Origin: Xiphias gladius
Lineage: Eukaryota; Chordata; Actinopteri; Istiophoriformes; Xiphiidae
NCBI RefSeq assembly: GCF_016859285.1
Contig: NC_053416.1
Span: forward strand, 18,619,210-18,683,209
Reading direction: 5' to 3'
Length of the DNA: 64,000 nt
Notes under the pieces: generated by a model
What the model was told of the DNA's origin: nothing
Database searches by the model: none
The model's input: only the letters and a program-made list of their open reading frames with translations
Shown here: positions 38,953 to 52,400 of the stretch, piece by piece
How positions within the stretch are numbered: position 1 is the first letter of the stretch
Layout of the letters: the number at the start of each line of letters is the position of its first letter
Program-made: the position numbers and the translations under genes

Positions 38953-41900
38953 TCAAATCTGCCCAGGCTGGTTCACAGTGGTCACGGTCGTCTGCATCGC
39001 TTGATTTCTTCGATGGCTCAGTATGGCTTGAATGCGGAGTGTGAGCTATGGAGGAATACAATTGAAATATGAGAATGGCTATTGTGCAAATGTGCACGGA
39101 CAAACAAACACTTGTACGTGTAAAACTGACTTACTGATTGTTGCTGTGCAAGAACGTCTCGATAAAAGGCCTGTCTACGTTCCTGCTCCTTCTCATCACA
39201 CAGTCTCCAAATCCTCGCCTTATTTTTAATGTTGTCTTCAGGCAAGTGAGGATACTGATGCCGCTGTAACATACATAAATCAGTATTTACACACAAGGTA
39301 CAAAATATATTCTGACCCTCAACTGTAACATACAGTGAGGTTGATATTATGAGCCATTTGCATCCTCTATTCTCTGCCGAGTAATGTGCTGCGATGCATT
39401 TTATGAACTTCATAGAAAAAAAACTGAAATTGTCGAGTGCTCATACAATTAATTGATGCATTATTAGTACGTCAGTTAGCTGATGACCATATGTAATGTA
39501 CTTCCTCAAAACTGTGACAACACTCGGAGGCTGGTCAGAGAAGGTAACAGCACGCCTCCAACTTGAACAGCCAAAGCATTCTCAACCAGAAAGTTTTATT
39601 ATATCTGGCAACATTTCCTTTATTCTTTTCAGAATGGAAAAAAAAAAATTTTTTTTAAAGGGTATTTATGTATGGCGTGGACTGAGATTTGTGTTAATGT
39701 TAGGGCAACAATTTTAATGATTAATTAACATGCCAATATTTTTCTCGCTTAATGGATTTGTCTATAAAATAGTGGGAAATGCCCATCCCAGTTTCAAAGA
39801 AAGACTGGTAATCTGATCGGTAACGTGACTTTACTTATGTTGCTTGTCGCTACTCTTGCTGCTCTTTATCACAAAGTCAGTGTGACAAAATATAACCATT
39901 CACTTCAACAATGAAACCATAACACTACCTGAATGCTAAGGAAAAATGTCATCTACATCTACAGCAGTATTCTATATTTGAAAAACATACTATAGGTATC
40001 GGACATGTGCTTTTCTTTTTTTCCAAGTTGCTTTCATTACTGTAAAAAATTCACCCTCATTTTAAACATTTTCATTTACCACATGACCATGAGAACTTCA
40101 CCGGTCACTCACCGTTCGTAACATGTAGTCCTCAATAGTGTTAGACCTCATCCTCTGAAGTGACAGGAAGGCCGCTGATACATCTGCTCGGCACTTGTTT
40201 AGCATTTCCTGCAAAGAAATTTTCATGTAGTATGTTGTATAACAAAAATCACCAGCAGCATTTCTAAGAAAATGTTTTAGAAAGTTATATTTATCTATAC
40301 CAATAGCTGTTCATTGGTCTTCATATCCAAGGTCTCCTGGCTCGAGCTCACTGATATGCTAGCTGTGTTTGACTGAAGAAAAAACACAAAGACAAACTTT
40401 TACATACAGTAAGCTTATAGAATTATAATGGAAAAACACAGTGTATGAAGTCTAGGGCCTGAAGTGAGCCCTACCATGCTGCTGATAAACCATGATAATA
40501 TATGCTTTGCAGTGTGCTGCTTTTTACCTCAGCCTCGTACTCGGCCCAGGCATCTTTGCGTTCTGCTTCACTGAGCTCCTCCTCTTGTTTATGGTCCAGC
40601 AGAGATTCATGCTCGTGGTATGACACTATCTGGTCTTTACAGGTTTGTAATAGCTGTGCCAGGACCTTATCCTGAGAATTAGACACAAAAAGTCATTCCA
40701 TACTGCAAATTTGTCACGTAGGGCCTTGTCAGACAGCTGTGTGTCCTGTTTTCGTGGCTTCAAAGCAGAAACCTGACAGTAAGGACTGTGAAGTCACCTT
40801 TGGCAAAACAGAGGTGGTTTTCTTGCTTTTCTTGGAGTTTGGGTCATTCAGCAGGTCTGGCTCAAATATGTAAAGTTCAGTCAGTTCAGAAAGGGTGAAG
40901 TGCCTCTCAATTTGCTGCTGATCCACCACTCGATAGGACAGAGACTGTTTGGTCACCTGACGATCATAGACCTTCTCCTCCATGGTGCCCTGGAGATGTA
41001 AATAAAAGCAATAATAAACAGGACTAAAACGTTTATACAGCAGCTCCCGGAAGTCCATGCCCAACACCTAATTTATTTTTCTGGCAAAATTTAGTGTTCA
41101 TGAATTTAATTTTTTTTAGGAAATTTTTCAATAATGGAATTTAATTTAAAAAGGAGCCTTTCAACAGTCACCCATGGTTCTCAAATCTTTTTCATCTTTG
41201 TACTCTTAATATCAAGACCTTAATGTACATGATGCAGACCAGGAAGCCTTACATTTTGTCCCCAAAGGCTCACAATGTTACCATTCTTTAATTGGTTATT
41301 TGGATAATGGATAATAGAATGATAAGGATAATCATGGAAAAATTCTTATTTACCCCACACAACACGTCTCCTCTTACGTTTATCAAAACAGTCATGTTTT
41401 AGGCAATATTAAGGAAGACCAGCGAGCTTACCTGAGCCAAGAAGCGGTACACAAACACTTGCTTCAGCTGACCAAAGCGATACACTCTGTATATGCTCTG
41501 TATGTCATATGACGGGTTCCATGAAGCATCAAAGATGATAACCCTGTTGGCAGCCACAAGGTTGATGCCAAGAGAACCCGCTCTCGTTGAGATGAGAAAC
41601 AATCGTCCGCTGACATCAAGATTGATAAAATACAATCAGAAGAGAGACTTTGACATGACGCTGTCAAATATTCTCCCCTATTATTTCAGTATAATCAGCA
41701 TAAAAGATGTAACAGTCAGATAATCTGTACCGGATATTGGCAGTGTTGTTGAACTGCTCTGCCCATTTTTTCCTGGACATAGCACTGGTGGAGCCATCAA
41801 GACGATAGTAATCAAGGTTTCTAATCCAGCTGGCTACTGTTAGGACAATAAAGCACAAAAATTAAGTACCATAAACTAAGACATTTTCTAAATGTATTCA

Positions 41901-43379
41901 TATTTTCTTTGCCATAAACATAGTAATTCAATTCAATTCAATTCAATTTTATTTATATAGTGCCAAATCATAAGAGAGATTATCTCAGGGCACTTTTCAT
42001 GTGGGGAAAGGTATAGAGCGTAGTCTTTATAGTTAATACCTTTGAATGATGATGGGTCTCTGGCACGGTGAGAAGCCTCAAGGAAATCCTCAATTAGGTC
42101 TAATGAGATCAAGGACTGACTGAACACAAGCCTTGAAATGCAAAAATGAATTTGGTTAGATGTGATGACCAGTCTTGAAAGACCACTTACAGTATATGTG
42201 TGTTTGAATTGGCTTCAGTTCCGAAAAGAAACGTACACTTTATCATCCAGGTCTTCAGCCATTCTGAGAATCTCAAACAAGAGCACCATCTTCCCTGAGT
42301 GGTCCAGGATTTTGGCGTCCATTTCAGACAGCAGGTTCTTGTACCAGCCTTCATCTGTACACGGAGACCCTGAGCTAATGGTTGCTTGGTTCTCTCCTAC
42401 ACAGAATATAACACAGGGCAAACTGTTTTAGTGTGTAAGCCAAAGGGGTTGGAGTATTAGTGACACATGGAGCTTTAATACCTTCCACTGCTGGAGCTCC
42501 TTTGGAAACATCAGTGATGACCATCCTACTGTTGTTGGGGTTGTTCCTTGCTGTTCCTTTGTTCTCTCTCAGTCCACTACACCAGGCAAAAAAAGGATGA
42601 AATGTAAATTAGAAAATAAGGTTGAGAACTGCAGTGTGAAAAACAGTGGGTACAGAGTATCTCACATTTTGGAGTTTCTTGTTCCAAAGTTGAGCCATTT
42701 TCTTGCACCAATCTACACAATACCTAATTTGTAAAAATGCACATAGTAGGCCTTACCTCTCAGCCACAGTGGCCTCTTCATGTCTCAGCAGAGCTGCCGC
42801 TTTAACCTGAGTTTTCTTTTCAAAATATCCATTATAAAAATCAGTTAAGTGTTAATTAACTTTTTAGACACTTAATATATATCAAAGTTATAAGGAATCA
42901 ACATGTGTTTACGATACCTTGTTTCCTTTGTGGATGTAGCTGAGCTGAAGGCACCAGGGATGAGTCCAAATTCGGCTGAGCACCTGGAAGTCCTTGAACA
43001 GATTTGCTCCAGCCGTCATCTTTGCTCTGTTAGTCATGGAACCCAGACCTGGGAAAACAAACACGCATCTACTTCAGATGGTTGAACCCCACATTTTAAT
43101 GTAAATCTATTTAAAAAAAAGACACATTTTACAGGATCTGACACCATTACTGACTTTTACTTCCTTTTCTCATTGGCTGTTAGAGATCTCAGCCTTCAAT
43201 CATTTAGTGAGTTGGGTGTGACAAGTTATTATATGAGTAAATGTTATACATCTGCCAGGCTTATCTTAACTAAAATTTATCACTCATTTAACGACAGTGT
43301 CTGCAGGAGCCGACTATATTTTTCAATGAATAAAAAAATAGTCTGTACAATTAAAAACATTAATTTAACATGATACAAT

Positions 43380-43412
<33 letters not shown>

Positions 43413-46400
43413 TATATACACATGTACACACATACAAACTATATATATATATACACACATATATATATACATATATATACACACACACATATATATATAC
43501 ATATATATACACACACACATATATATATATGCATATATATACACACATATATATATACATATATATACACACATATATATGTATACATATATATACACAC
43601 ATATATATGTATACATATATATACACACATATATATACATATATATCATGACAACAGTCTTGAGGAATAAATATGTAGATTTCAGTCACATATTTGTCAC
43701 ATCATACACCAGAAAAAAACACAAACCTGCTACAGGGAAATTACAACCAACTTTAATTGGTGTGATTTTCTCTTAGCAATTTTTATTCTTAACCTTTAGA
43801 TTCTTCTATAAGTGTATTCTTCGCAGCAAAAATGTGCAGACAGATTCTTACCAGCGATGTGATCAAGGTAGTAGCGGTACAACTTATACTGGAGCGGGGA
43901 AACCCTCACTGACAGCACATACTCGTGTTTGGGAGGTAGAAACTGAGTCAACTCAGAGTAATCTCTTCTCTAGGAAAAAGATGAACAGTGTTGTGAGAGC
44001 TGGAATATAAAACCAAACTGTATTTGTGCATGTACAGACATTGTACAAGTAGCAGTATTTCTTTTTAAAATTTTTCTTTTTTTTTAACCTGCACACATCC
44101 AGCCACCACTGCATGAAGTACATGTGCTCGCTTCTTCATGATTCGGACGTCTTTTGGCGTGGAGTCAGCACACTGGCCATTCTGTATGGGGTTGATAAAG
44201 CGGTTTCGGAATTCGCTCAATGAGCCCAGAAGATTCTTCTTGATGAAATTGACCATGCAGTGGTCTGTGGGAACAAAACATACTGTATCAATATGAAGAG
44301 TTTAATTTCAAAATCAAAACACTGTGCCTACCCCTAATTTACTCACTTCAATCTAAAAGTGAAGCACAATTTGTTTTAGTTCTGTAGTTTTGGGTAATCA
44401 GTAACATCTGATTTAGTTTTTTTGAGATATTAAGAAATACTGAGTGATGCATGCAAAAAACATAACAATTCCAAAGGCTACAAGGCAGTTGCCAAAGATT
44501 TCGAAATCCCTGTTTCAACAGCTCAATGTTATCGAAAAGTTTCAGAGTCATAAAACTGTTGTAGTTTATTAGATGGTGTTGATGATGTGAAGAGGATGAA
44601 TGGGAGACTCAGCTGACATCGTCTTGATTGCACATCAAGGTTTATTACAAAGAGGTACAGCGTCAAGTCAAGCATCTGCAGTTCTGCTTGTGAGAGGGTG
44701 CGAAGCCAATGAACCACTCTGAAAATCAGTCTTGACCACCGACTCATAAATAAGGCAATTGTTTTCCTAAAAACTGTCACTAACATATTTTTTCAGTCAC
44801 AAAGCATTAACTTTCTTTTTCCAAACTGTGAGGCACTCTCTGAGGACCTTTGACCTAGGGCCTCTATGTGAACACAGCTCTACATATGTAAACATACACC
44901 TCACTGTATCTTCCAGGACTTGGTGCTAAGAAGAAGCTCAATCAGAGAAGTCTGCGAAGGTTGATCTGGATTCTGGAAAAAACACCACGCAAGACATCTA
45001 AAGGGCTTCAACCTGACCTGGAGTAATGTGGAGTGGTGGTTTTAGACTGTACCCTACACCGCACACTAAACCACTTAGGGCTCCATGGGTCAAAGCCAAG
45101 TAGCACACCATTATTGAATGAAAGGCACAAAATTCCACACAAAAAGACTAATGCAATGATAATGCTCTATGGACAGATGAAATCAAAGTAGAGCTCTTTG
45201 GGAATGCAGTGCTTCAGTTTGTTTATAGGTGATGAAATGTGACCCATAAGGAAAAGAACACCCTATCTACAGTAAAACATGGCGGAGGGTCTATCATGAT
45301 GTGGAGCTGCTTTGCTGCCTGTGGTACTGGAGGCATTGAATGTATCAAAGGAATGATAAAATCAGAAGACTACCAAGGCATTTTAGAGCGAAATGCGTTA
45401 GCCAGTGTCAGAAGCTAGGTTTAAGGCGAAGGTCTTGGGTCTTGGAGCAGGACGACTCAAAGCACACATCCAGCAGCAGAAAAGAATAGTTGAAAAGGCA
45501 AAGATTGACGTTTTTCAAACTGGCCAGCAATGAGTCCTGACTTAAATCCCATTGAAAACCTCACGAGAAAGCTTAAATCTGCCATTGCAAAAAGGACTCC
45601 TTTGTGTGACCTCATATCTTTAATACTGCAAACTTACACTCAACCAGGTTGTTTTGCAGTGGTGTGCCAGTTAGCATCACTCTTCGTCGGGTCTTGATGG
45701 CATTCATAGCTTTGGAGATACTGGATGCATCATTGCGCAGAATGTGCCCCTCGTCGCAAACCACAAAGTCTGGGCCTAAAAATAAAAGACATGATGAGAA
45801 AAAACTTCTACAGATCATAACCGGGTCAATGAACAAAGCAAAGACACATAGAACAGGAAACGTTTTAATTATATAATGCATTACAAAGTTACTGTACCTG
45901 GATCCACCAGTATGCTCTTTAACTCTGACTTCCATTCCTCATTGTTGATTTTCTGGGCTTGTGACAGGATGCGGTACCTCTCATACCCCATTATCATAAC
46001 GCCTCCGCCTCTCTGCCACCTCTGCAGAGCTCTAAGTTGTTCTGTAGGACACTTTATTGTAACCAGTTCTGTGACCTGTAACATATTTGTGTTTTAACAA
46101 TAACCACATATAGATATGTGTTTCTACACATTAGGCAAAAGGTGAGTGATAAACGATCTGAAGCATAAAATTTTGTGCTGCCCATTTATGATTTAACACA
46201 TTTTAACTGCTTTGAAACCTTGACTTTATCCTCTCCCATGTTGTCTTGCCATTTCTTGAACTCGCTGACCCAGTTGAGGATAGTATTAAGTGGACACACG
46301 ACCAGGGCTGTTCTGAATTTCAGGTTTGTTGACAGCAGCACCGTGTGGAGGAATGTTACCATCTGTAAGATAACATAACTATGAATATGAAAGCGTAGAC

Positions 46401-49400
46401 AAATGACCACAGACAAAAAAGCATAATTAAAGACCAAGAAACGACTAAAAATGTAACAAGTTAAGGGGACACTGGTCTGCTGGCTCACCTTTTGGGTGAT
46501 GTACATACAGTAAGCAGAAAACCATATGCACTCCAGGGTGCACTTTGAATTTGTACTACTAGCAATATCTAATGTGACTTTAAAATGTTTGGTGCATTCC
46601 CTTGGCTAGAATAAATCTGGGCAAACAAGAATAACAGAGATGAATATGTGTATGTCTTCACCTGCAGAGTCTTCCCCAGGCCCATGCAGTGTGCCAGTAT
46701 ACAGCCTGATCCTGGAGAAGAGTTTGCCTTCTTGACAGACTCACAACAACTGTCCCAAATAAACTGGACACCTGTTGGAGAATAAAGAGAACATGATAAG
46801 TAAGTTTAGTCTGAACACAAAAATGGGATTTAACTTCGAAAATACACAGCCAATCAATAGCATTAAACATTAGCCTTAATTACCTATTAATTAGCATTAA
46901 TAGCTGAGTTTCATACCCATAACCGACCATGTGGTGTGTCACAATTTTCTCACTGGAATCAAACAAACTAGCTCACTTTTTTTTTTTATTGATCGGTAAC
47001 CAGTTCAGTTCATCATCACATTTTCAGAGGCTCAAAAGTAATTGGACAGTTGACTGACAGTTTCATTTGTAGGTGTGGCCTGTTCCCTCCTTATTTCATG
47101 ACAAATTCAGCAGATAAAAGATCTGGAGTTGATTCTAAGTGTTGAATTTGCATTTGGTAGCTGTTCATAGGAACTCTCAATATGCAGGCCAAAGAGGTGT
47201 CGATGCAAAAGAAGGAGGCCATCATTAGCCTGAAAAAACAAAACAAACGCATCAGACAGATGGCAGAAACATTAGAAGTGGCCAAATCAACCATTTGGTA
47301 CATTCTTAAAAAGAAGGAATGCACTGGCGAGTTCAGCAACACCAAAAGGCCTGGAAGACCACGGAAGACAACTAAAGTGGATGATCGCAGAAATCTTTCC
47401 TCGGTGGAGAAAAATCCTTCATAACCTCTAGTCAGGTCAAGAATGCTGTTGAGGAGGTAGACGTATCATTGTCAAAGTGTACAATCAAGAGACGCCTTCA
47501 TGAATGTAAATTGAGAGGGTTTACCACATACAGAGGGTTTACCACAAGGTGAAAACCACTAGTAACACTCAAGAACAGAAAGGCCAGCTTAGACTTTGCC
47601 AGAAAACATCTAAAAAAGCTTGCCCAGCTCTGGAACAAGATTCTCTGAGCAGTAGAACCCACGATTAACTTTTACCAGAATGATGGGAAGAGAAGAGTAT
47701 GGAGAATGAAAGGAACGGCTTGTGATCCAAAGCATACCACATCTGTCAAACATGGTGGAGGCAGTGTTATGGGATGGGCATGTATGGCTGCCAATGGAAC
47801 TGGGTCAGTGGTGTTTATTGATGATGTGACTGCTGATAGAAGTAGCAGGATTAATGCTGAAGTGTATAAGGCTATACTGTCTGCTCAGATTCAGCCAAAT
47901 GCTCTAAAAGTGATAGGACGGTGCTTCACGGTACAGATGGATAATGACCCAAAACATACTGCGAAAGCAACCCAAGAGCTTCTCAAGGCAAAGAAATGGA
48001 ATATTCAATGGCCAAGTCAGTCACCTGACCTTAACCTGACTGAACATGCTTTTCACTTCCTGAAGACAAAACTGAGGGCAAAAAGACAGACGGACTGAAG
48101 GCGACTGCAGTAAAGTCTTGGCAAAGCATCTCAAGGGAGGAAACTCAGCATTTGGTGATGTCCATGGGTTCCAGACTTCAGGCAGTCATTGACTATAAAG
48201 GATTTTCATCCAAGTATTAAAAATAATCCTTATATTTATAATTATGTCGGTTTGTCCAATTACTTTTGAGCCTCTGAAAATGAGGGACTATGTATAGAAA
48301 TGGCTGTACTTCCTAAATGGTTAATGTGATATTTTTGTTAAACCTCTCAAATTAAAGCTGAAAGTCTACAGGTCAATCACATCTTGATGAATTTGTTTCA
48401 AATCCATTGTGCTGGTTTACAGAGGCAAAATTATGAAAATTATGTCACTGTCCAAATACTTATGGACCTAACCGTTTTTGTATATTGAGACTCATTTTAA
48501 GCTGTAAAACACACTATTTAAAGGAGCACAAACCGAATGTATTACAAATGTAACCAGGAACTGTATTAACTAATGCTGTCACTAGTGCAAATGGGTCAGC
48601 GAGTTCAAGAAATGATAGGACAACATGGGAGAGTATAAAGTTGAGGCTTCAAAGCAGTTAAAATGTGTAGTTGTAAAGCATGTCCTCCTCATTGTAAGTG
48701 AAAAGAGAGCACAAACTAACCGTCAACCTGGTGAGGCTTCAGTCTCGTCACCAGGTTCGCGTGCACCTGAACAAGTGGCTTCTTTGTCTCCTCATCCTGA
48801 TCCAGGACCAGCTTGGTGGTAATGGGACACACCACTTGATAGAGCTCATCCTCTCTGACAATTATCTGGAAAACAACGTCAGAAAAAGACAGCCAGCATA
48901 GTACTACAACTACTATAGAAATACAGCTTCTCACTTGATAAAAGTCCTGCTGCAGACGTCTGAATGTTAAACTACTGTAAATATCCACTGATCAGCAACA
49001 CCTTGAACATTAATGGTCTGTTTGACCTGCTGTGCATGCCGTACCTCTCTCCTGTCCTCCATCTGTTGATCTCTATCTGCCAACCGTTTGCATCTCTCCT
49101 CCTCCTCTCTCAGTGCTTCCTGGGTCTCAGCACTGAGATTCACATCTTCAATAATTCTGTGGATCTTTTTGCGCCTTTTGGGAGTACCTTTACTCTCCAT
49201 CTCCTTATCTCCATCCTCTTGATCACTCTGTACAAATACAGAAAGATCCAACAAGAGATATAACCATTAAGACACCGGAGTCAACTCCCCCTTCCTTACC
49301 TGGGAGGTAAAAAAAAGTTTAAGATATTAGAGATCAGCAGATACAGATAAAAATGATAAATAACTTAGATATAACAGATCAGCTGCTACCTTTCCACTGC

Positions 49401-52400
49401 TGGAGTCAGGCAACCAAATGCAGGGCACTTGCTTCTTCCGTTCGCAACTACCGTGTGCTTCCTTCACTTTAGCGGATAATCTGGAGCTAAAAAGAGGAGA
49501 GAATGAGAAATGAAAATGGATTTAGTACATGTACATTTTATTTACGGAAGTGTGAATACTAAAGTACTGCAATAATGCTATTCAGAATTTCAGAAGTAAA
49601 TAAAGCCCTTTTATATTCCACTACATGCATTGTTGTTTTAACTTTGCAGTGTGACAGAGGAATTTGCTTGCTTCAGACGTTTTTTTTTGTTTTTTCCTAA
49701 ATATTCAATATAAAAATGTGGTCCAATGCAAGTCTGTTTGCTACATTAAATCCTGATCTGTGCTTGCTTTGTCCTGGTGGTTTTATAATTTCTTGGTTGT
49801 CATTACTCTTGGCTTCTGTTAGAGGAACATGCACTGAACTTGCTGACTCAGTGTACAGCATGGCTGAATATTGCCAATTGTCAAAGTCCTACTCAAGTAA
49901 TATCAGGAATGCAGGGTTTTTATATTTTATGGGAGTATTTTAAGGACTCAAGTGCATTCCTCAGTGTATCTGGTAAAGGCAGGACAAACTTAAACTGAAT
50001 TAATTTTTTTTTTACTTTTTTTGTTTTTGATACTGTCAATATCAGCTGCCATTTAATGTACCCTTTTATGTACCTTTTTAGCGTTTCTTCATTGGTGTCA
50101 TCCTCTGACTGACTCAGCTCCTCGCTCAATCCAAGGTCTTCCAGCTTCGATTCTATACTCTCACCACCACTTTCACTATCAGCTTGACAGAAATCAAATC
50201 AGACATTAGGGCAACGTAGGTATTCCCTGTTCAGCCAGATCACTTTTTAATGTCAGGGATGTCCTTACAGCTCAGGTGTTTTCTGCTGACTCTTTTCTTC
50301 TTCTCCTGCTTTCGTACTTCCCTCTCTGCCACGGCCTTGTCACTTGATGGTCGCTCATCTAAGGTGAGTTTATGGCGGAGCAGATGATGCCTGGAGTTTG
50401 GCCCATCAGACGTGGTGTCAGATGATTGTGAAGCCAAGTCCTCCCCTGTGGCAGAGACATAGTATCATATTTTCTGCCCTTTTGTAAACCAGAATGGCAT
50501 ATAAGGTACCCGACAACTGGGAATCTTTCTAGTCACAACTTTGGTTGTAAATTCAGCTACTGATTATAATTGGTATGAAACTGGAAAACTATTCTTGTGC
50601 TTATTAAAGATGCACAAAAGGAAAGCTAAAAATGTGCTACTTAAAAAAAAAAGCTTACCATTTTCATCTGTTCCATTATCCTCATTGCCTAGTTTGACCT
50701 CTTTGTCATCCTCCGACTCAGTTTCCTCCTCCTGTGTTTCCTCATCCGAAGAGATATCATCACCCGAGGAGTAGTTGGCTTTGATTTGGGCCAATAGCAT
50801 TTTCTTAGCGATTCTTTCAAAAGTAGAAAAGAAGGAAAAGGTACCTGAAGTTCATTTCATGATCAGTAACATCATCTTCAGCTGGATATTAATATACTTT
50901 AAGGCAAAATCATAGGTAAGTATAGTAGTTAATAGTTAGACTTAAAGAATTACTTTTTTTTTAAAGTATTTAAGTGCTGGTTGGATGCTAATAGTAGTTG
51001 AGCTGTTGGCCTTAAAAAGAAATAACTTATAAATCTAATCAGATATCTTCCTCTAGTCAATCTACATTAAATGTCAATACTGAAGTCTTGAACTGATGTG
51101 TCAATTTAAAGCTCTGCTAGTAAAGTCACAGACCAATTAAATGAACTGCCACAAGACTGGAAGACATACATTTACAAATAATAGTATATAAAATAAGATA
51201 AAAATGAGACAGAGACATTTTAAGAGTAAGAATTTATTACAAGAAGTAGTCTTCACAGAAAAAAAACAGACATTTTCTTAGTTTATTCTCCTTTGGGGAA
51301 GGGAGGGATTTTTTTTTTTTTTTTTTTTTTTTACTACAAAGTTTTTTCCTTGCTCAAGTCTGACGCAGACATTTTTCAATTGTTTTCATGTGAAAATAAA
51401 AATTACATTGATCTGTAGTTCATCCAATCATGGCAGCTCGCACTTAAAAGAGCTACAGGCTTTTTGAACACAAACAGAGCTGACTGAGAGGTAACAAATT
51501 CCTCTGGTACTACCAGCCAATTAATATCGTCTTAAAGGGGGAGAAAAACGTGGGACATAAAACCAGCAAATTACTTACAAAGTCTATACATAAATATTTG
51601 CTCAGAGTGAAACGTTATTTCAACTGGTTTTAACCCCTTTATACTCAAGTGGAGTATTTATGCTCACAATCTGATACGGTTCATGATAAACATTTTGTTT
51701 AAAAATGGTTTAACACCATAATGCGTTTTGGCCACTCTGTAGTAAAAAAAATTAGTTACCTTCTCAAAACCCCTTCTACATCTACCTGTGTTCAATGCAC
51801 ATTTCCCAAAACAAGGCTGACCTGTAATTACACATAATAACCATAAGTCCGACAGCTTACATGGGACCTGGGTCTGGTTAGAGTATGTCTACTCTCTGGT
51901 CAATTGTCCAATCCACATCCCCCCTCTCCCAACACGCATTGCACGCACATGTCTTATCCTGATCTAAAAATGGGTTGTCAGTGCAGGTCACTGGACATTA
52001 AATCCAACATCCAATGAGAGTTTATTGTAAAACACGTACTGTATTACAGTAAAGCAATCCCAGAGGACAGCAGCAGTAACAAACCAGAGCTTTGGACCTC
52101 ATTTGACATGTTCCGACTGGGCAAAGGGACAAAACAGAAAAAGCAGAAAAAACACTGAAGAAAACTAACATACTGCCACATGGGAATTTGGCATTGTTGC
52201 CATTGGTAATAACATGCTTGTGTGGATTTCATAGCAAAGCAACAGTACTTTTAATGTTTTAGCCTACTAACAACAAACAATGTAAACTTTACATTTCTGC
52301 TGACCATTTTTCTGTGCTATCACTACAGCTAAAAACAGACTTTTAAAGAAAAAAAAAAAAAAGAATTGGTGCTGATAGAAGTCTACAATATCCCAGATTT

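Larger units (their letters stand above)
40798..48865 (-). other. atrx: SNF2 helicase-type motor exons of atrx
   Basis: Motor motifs are intact: Walker [10 protein letters not shown] (about residues 1098-1106), DEGH box VVCDEGH (about 1220-1226), [61 protein letters not shown] and [20 protein letters not shown], then the Arg-finger region [10 protein letters not shown]. One small difference from human is [11 protein letters not shown] where human has GQTKPVYVYRF. Upstream, exon 50269-50445 carries [12 protein letters not shown], matching the RHRLLRHKLT segment of human ATRX that I recall as the DAXX-binding motif. Confidence 0.9.

Noticed and set aside
43360-43689. Regularly spaced repeats that look like a CRISPR array, plus Tyr-Ile and His-Thr frames
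   Set aside because: The units are low-complexity TA/CA blocks without unique spacers, inside a vertebrate intron.
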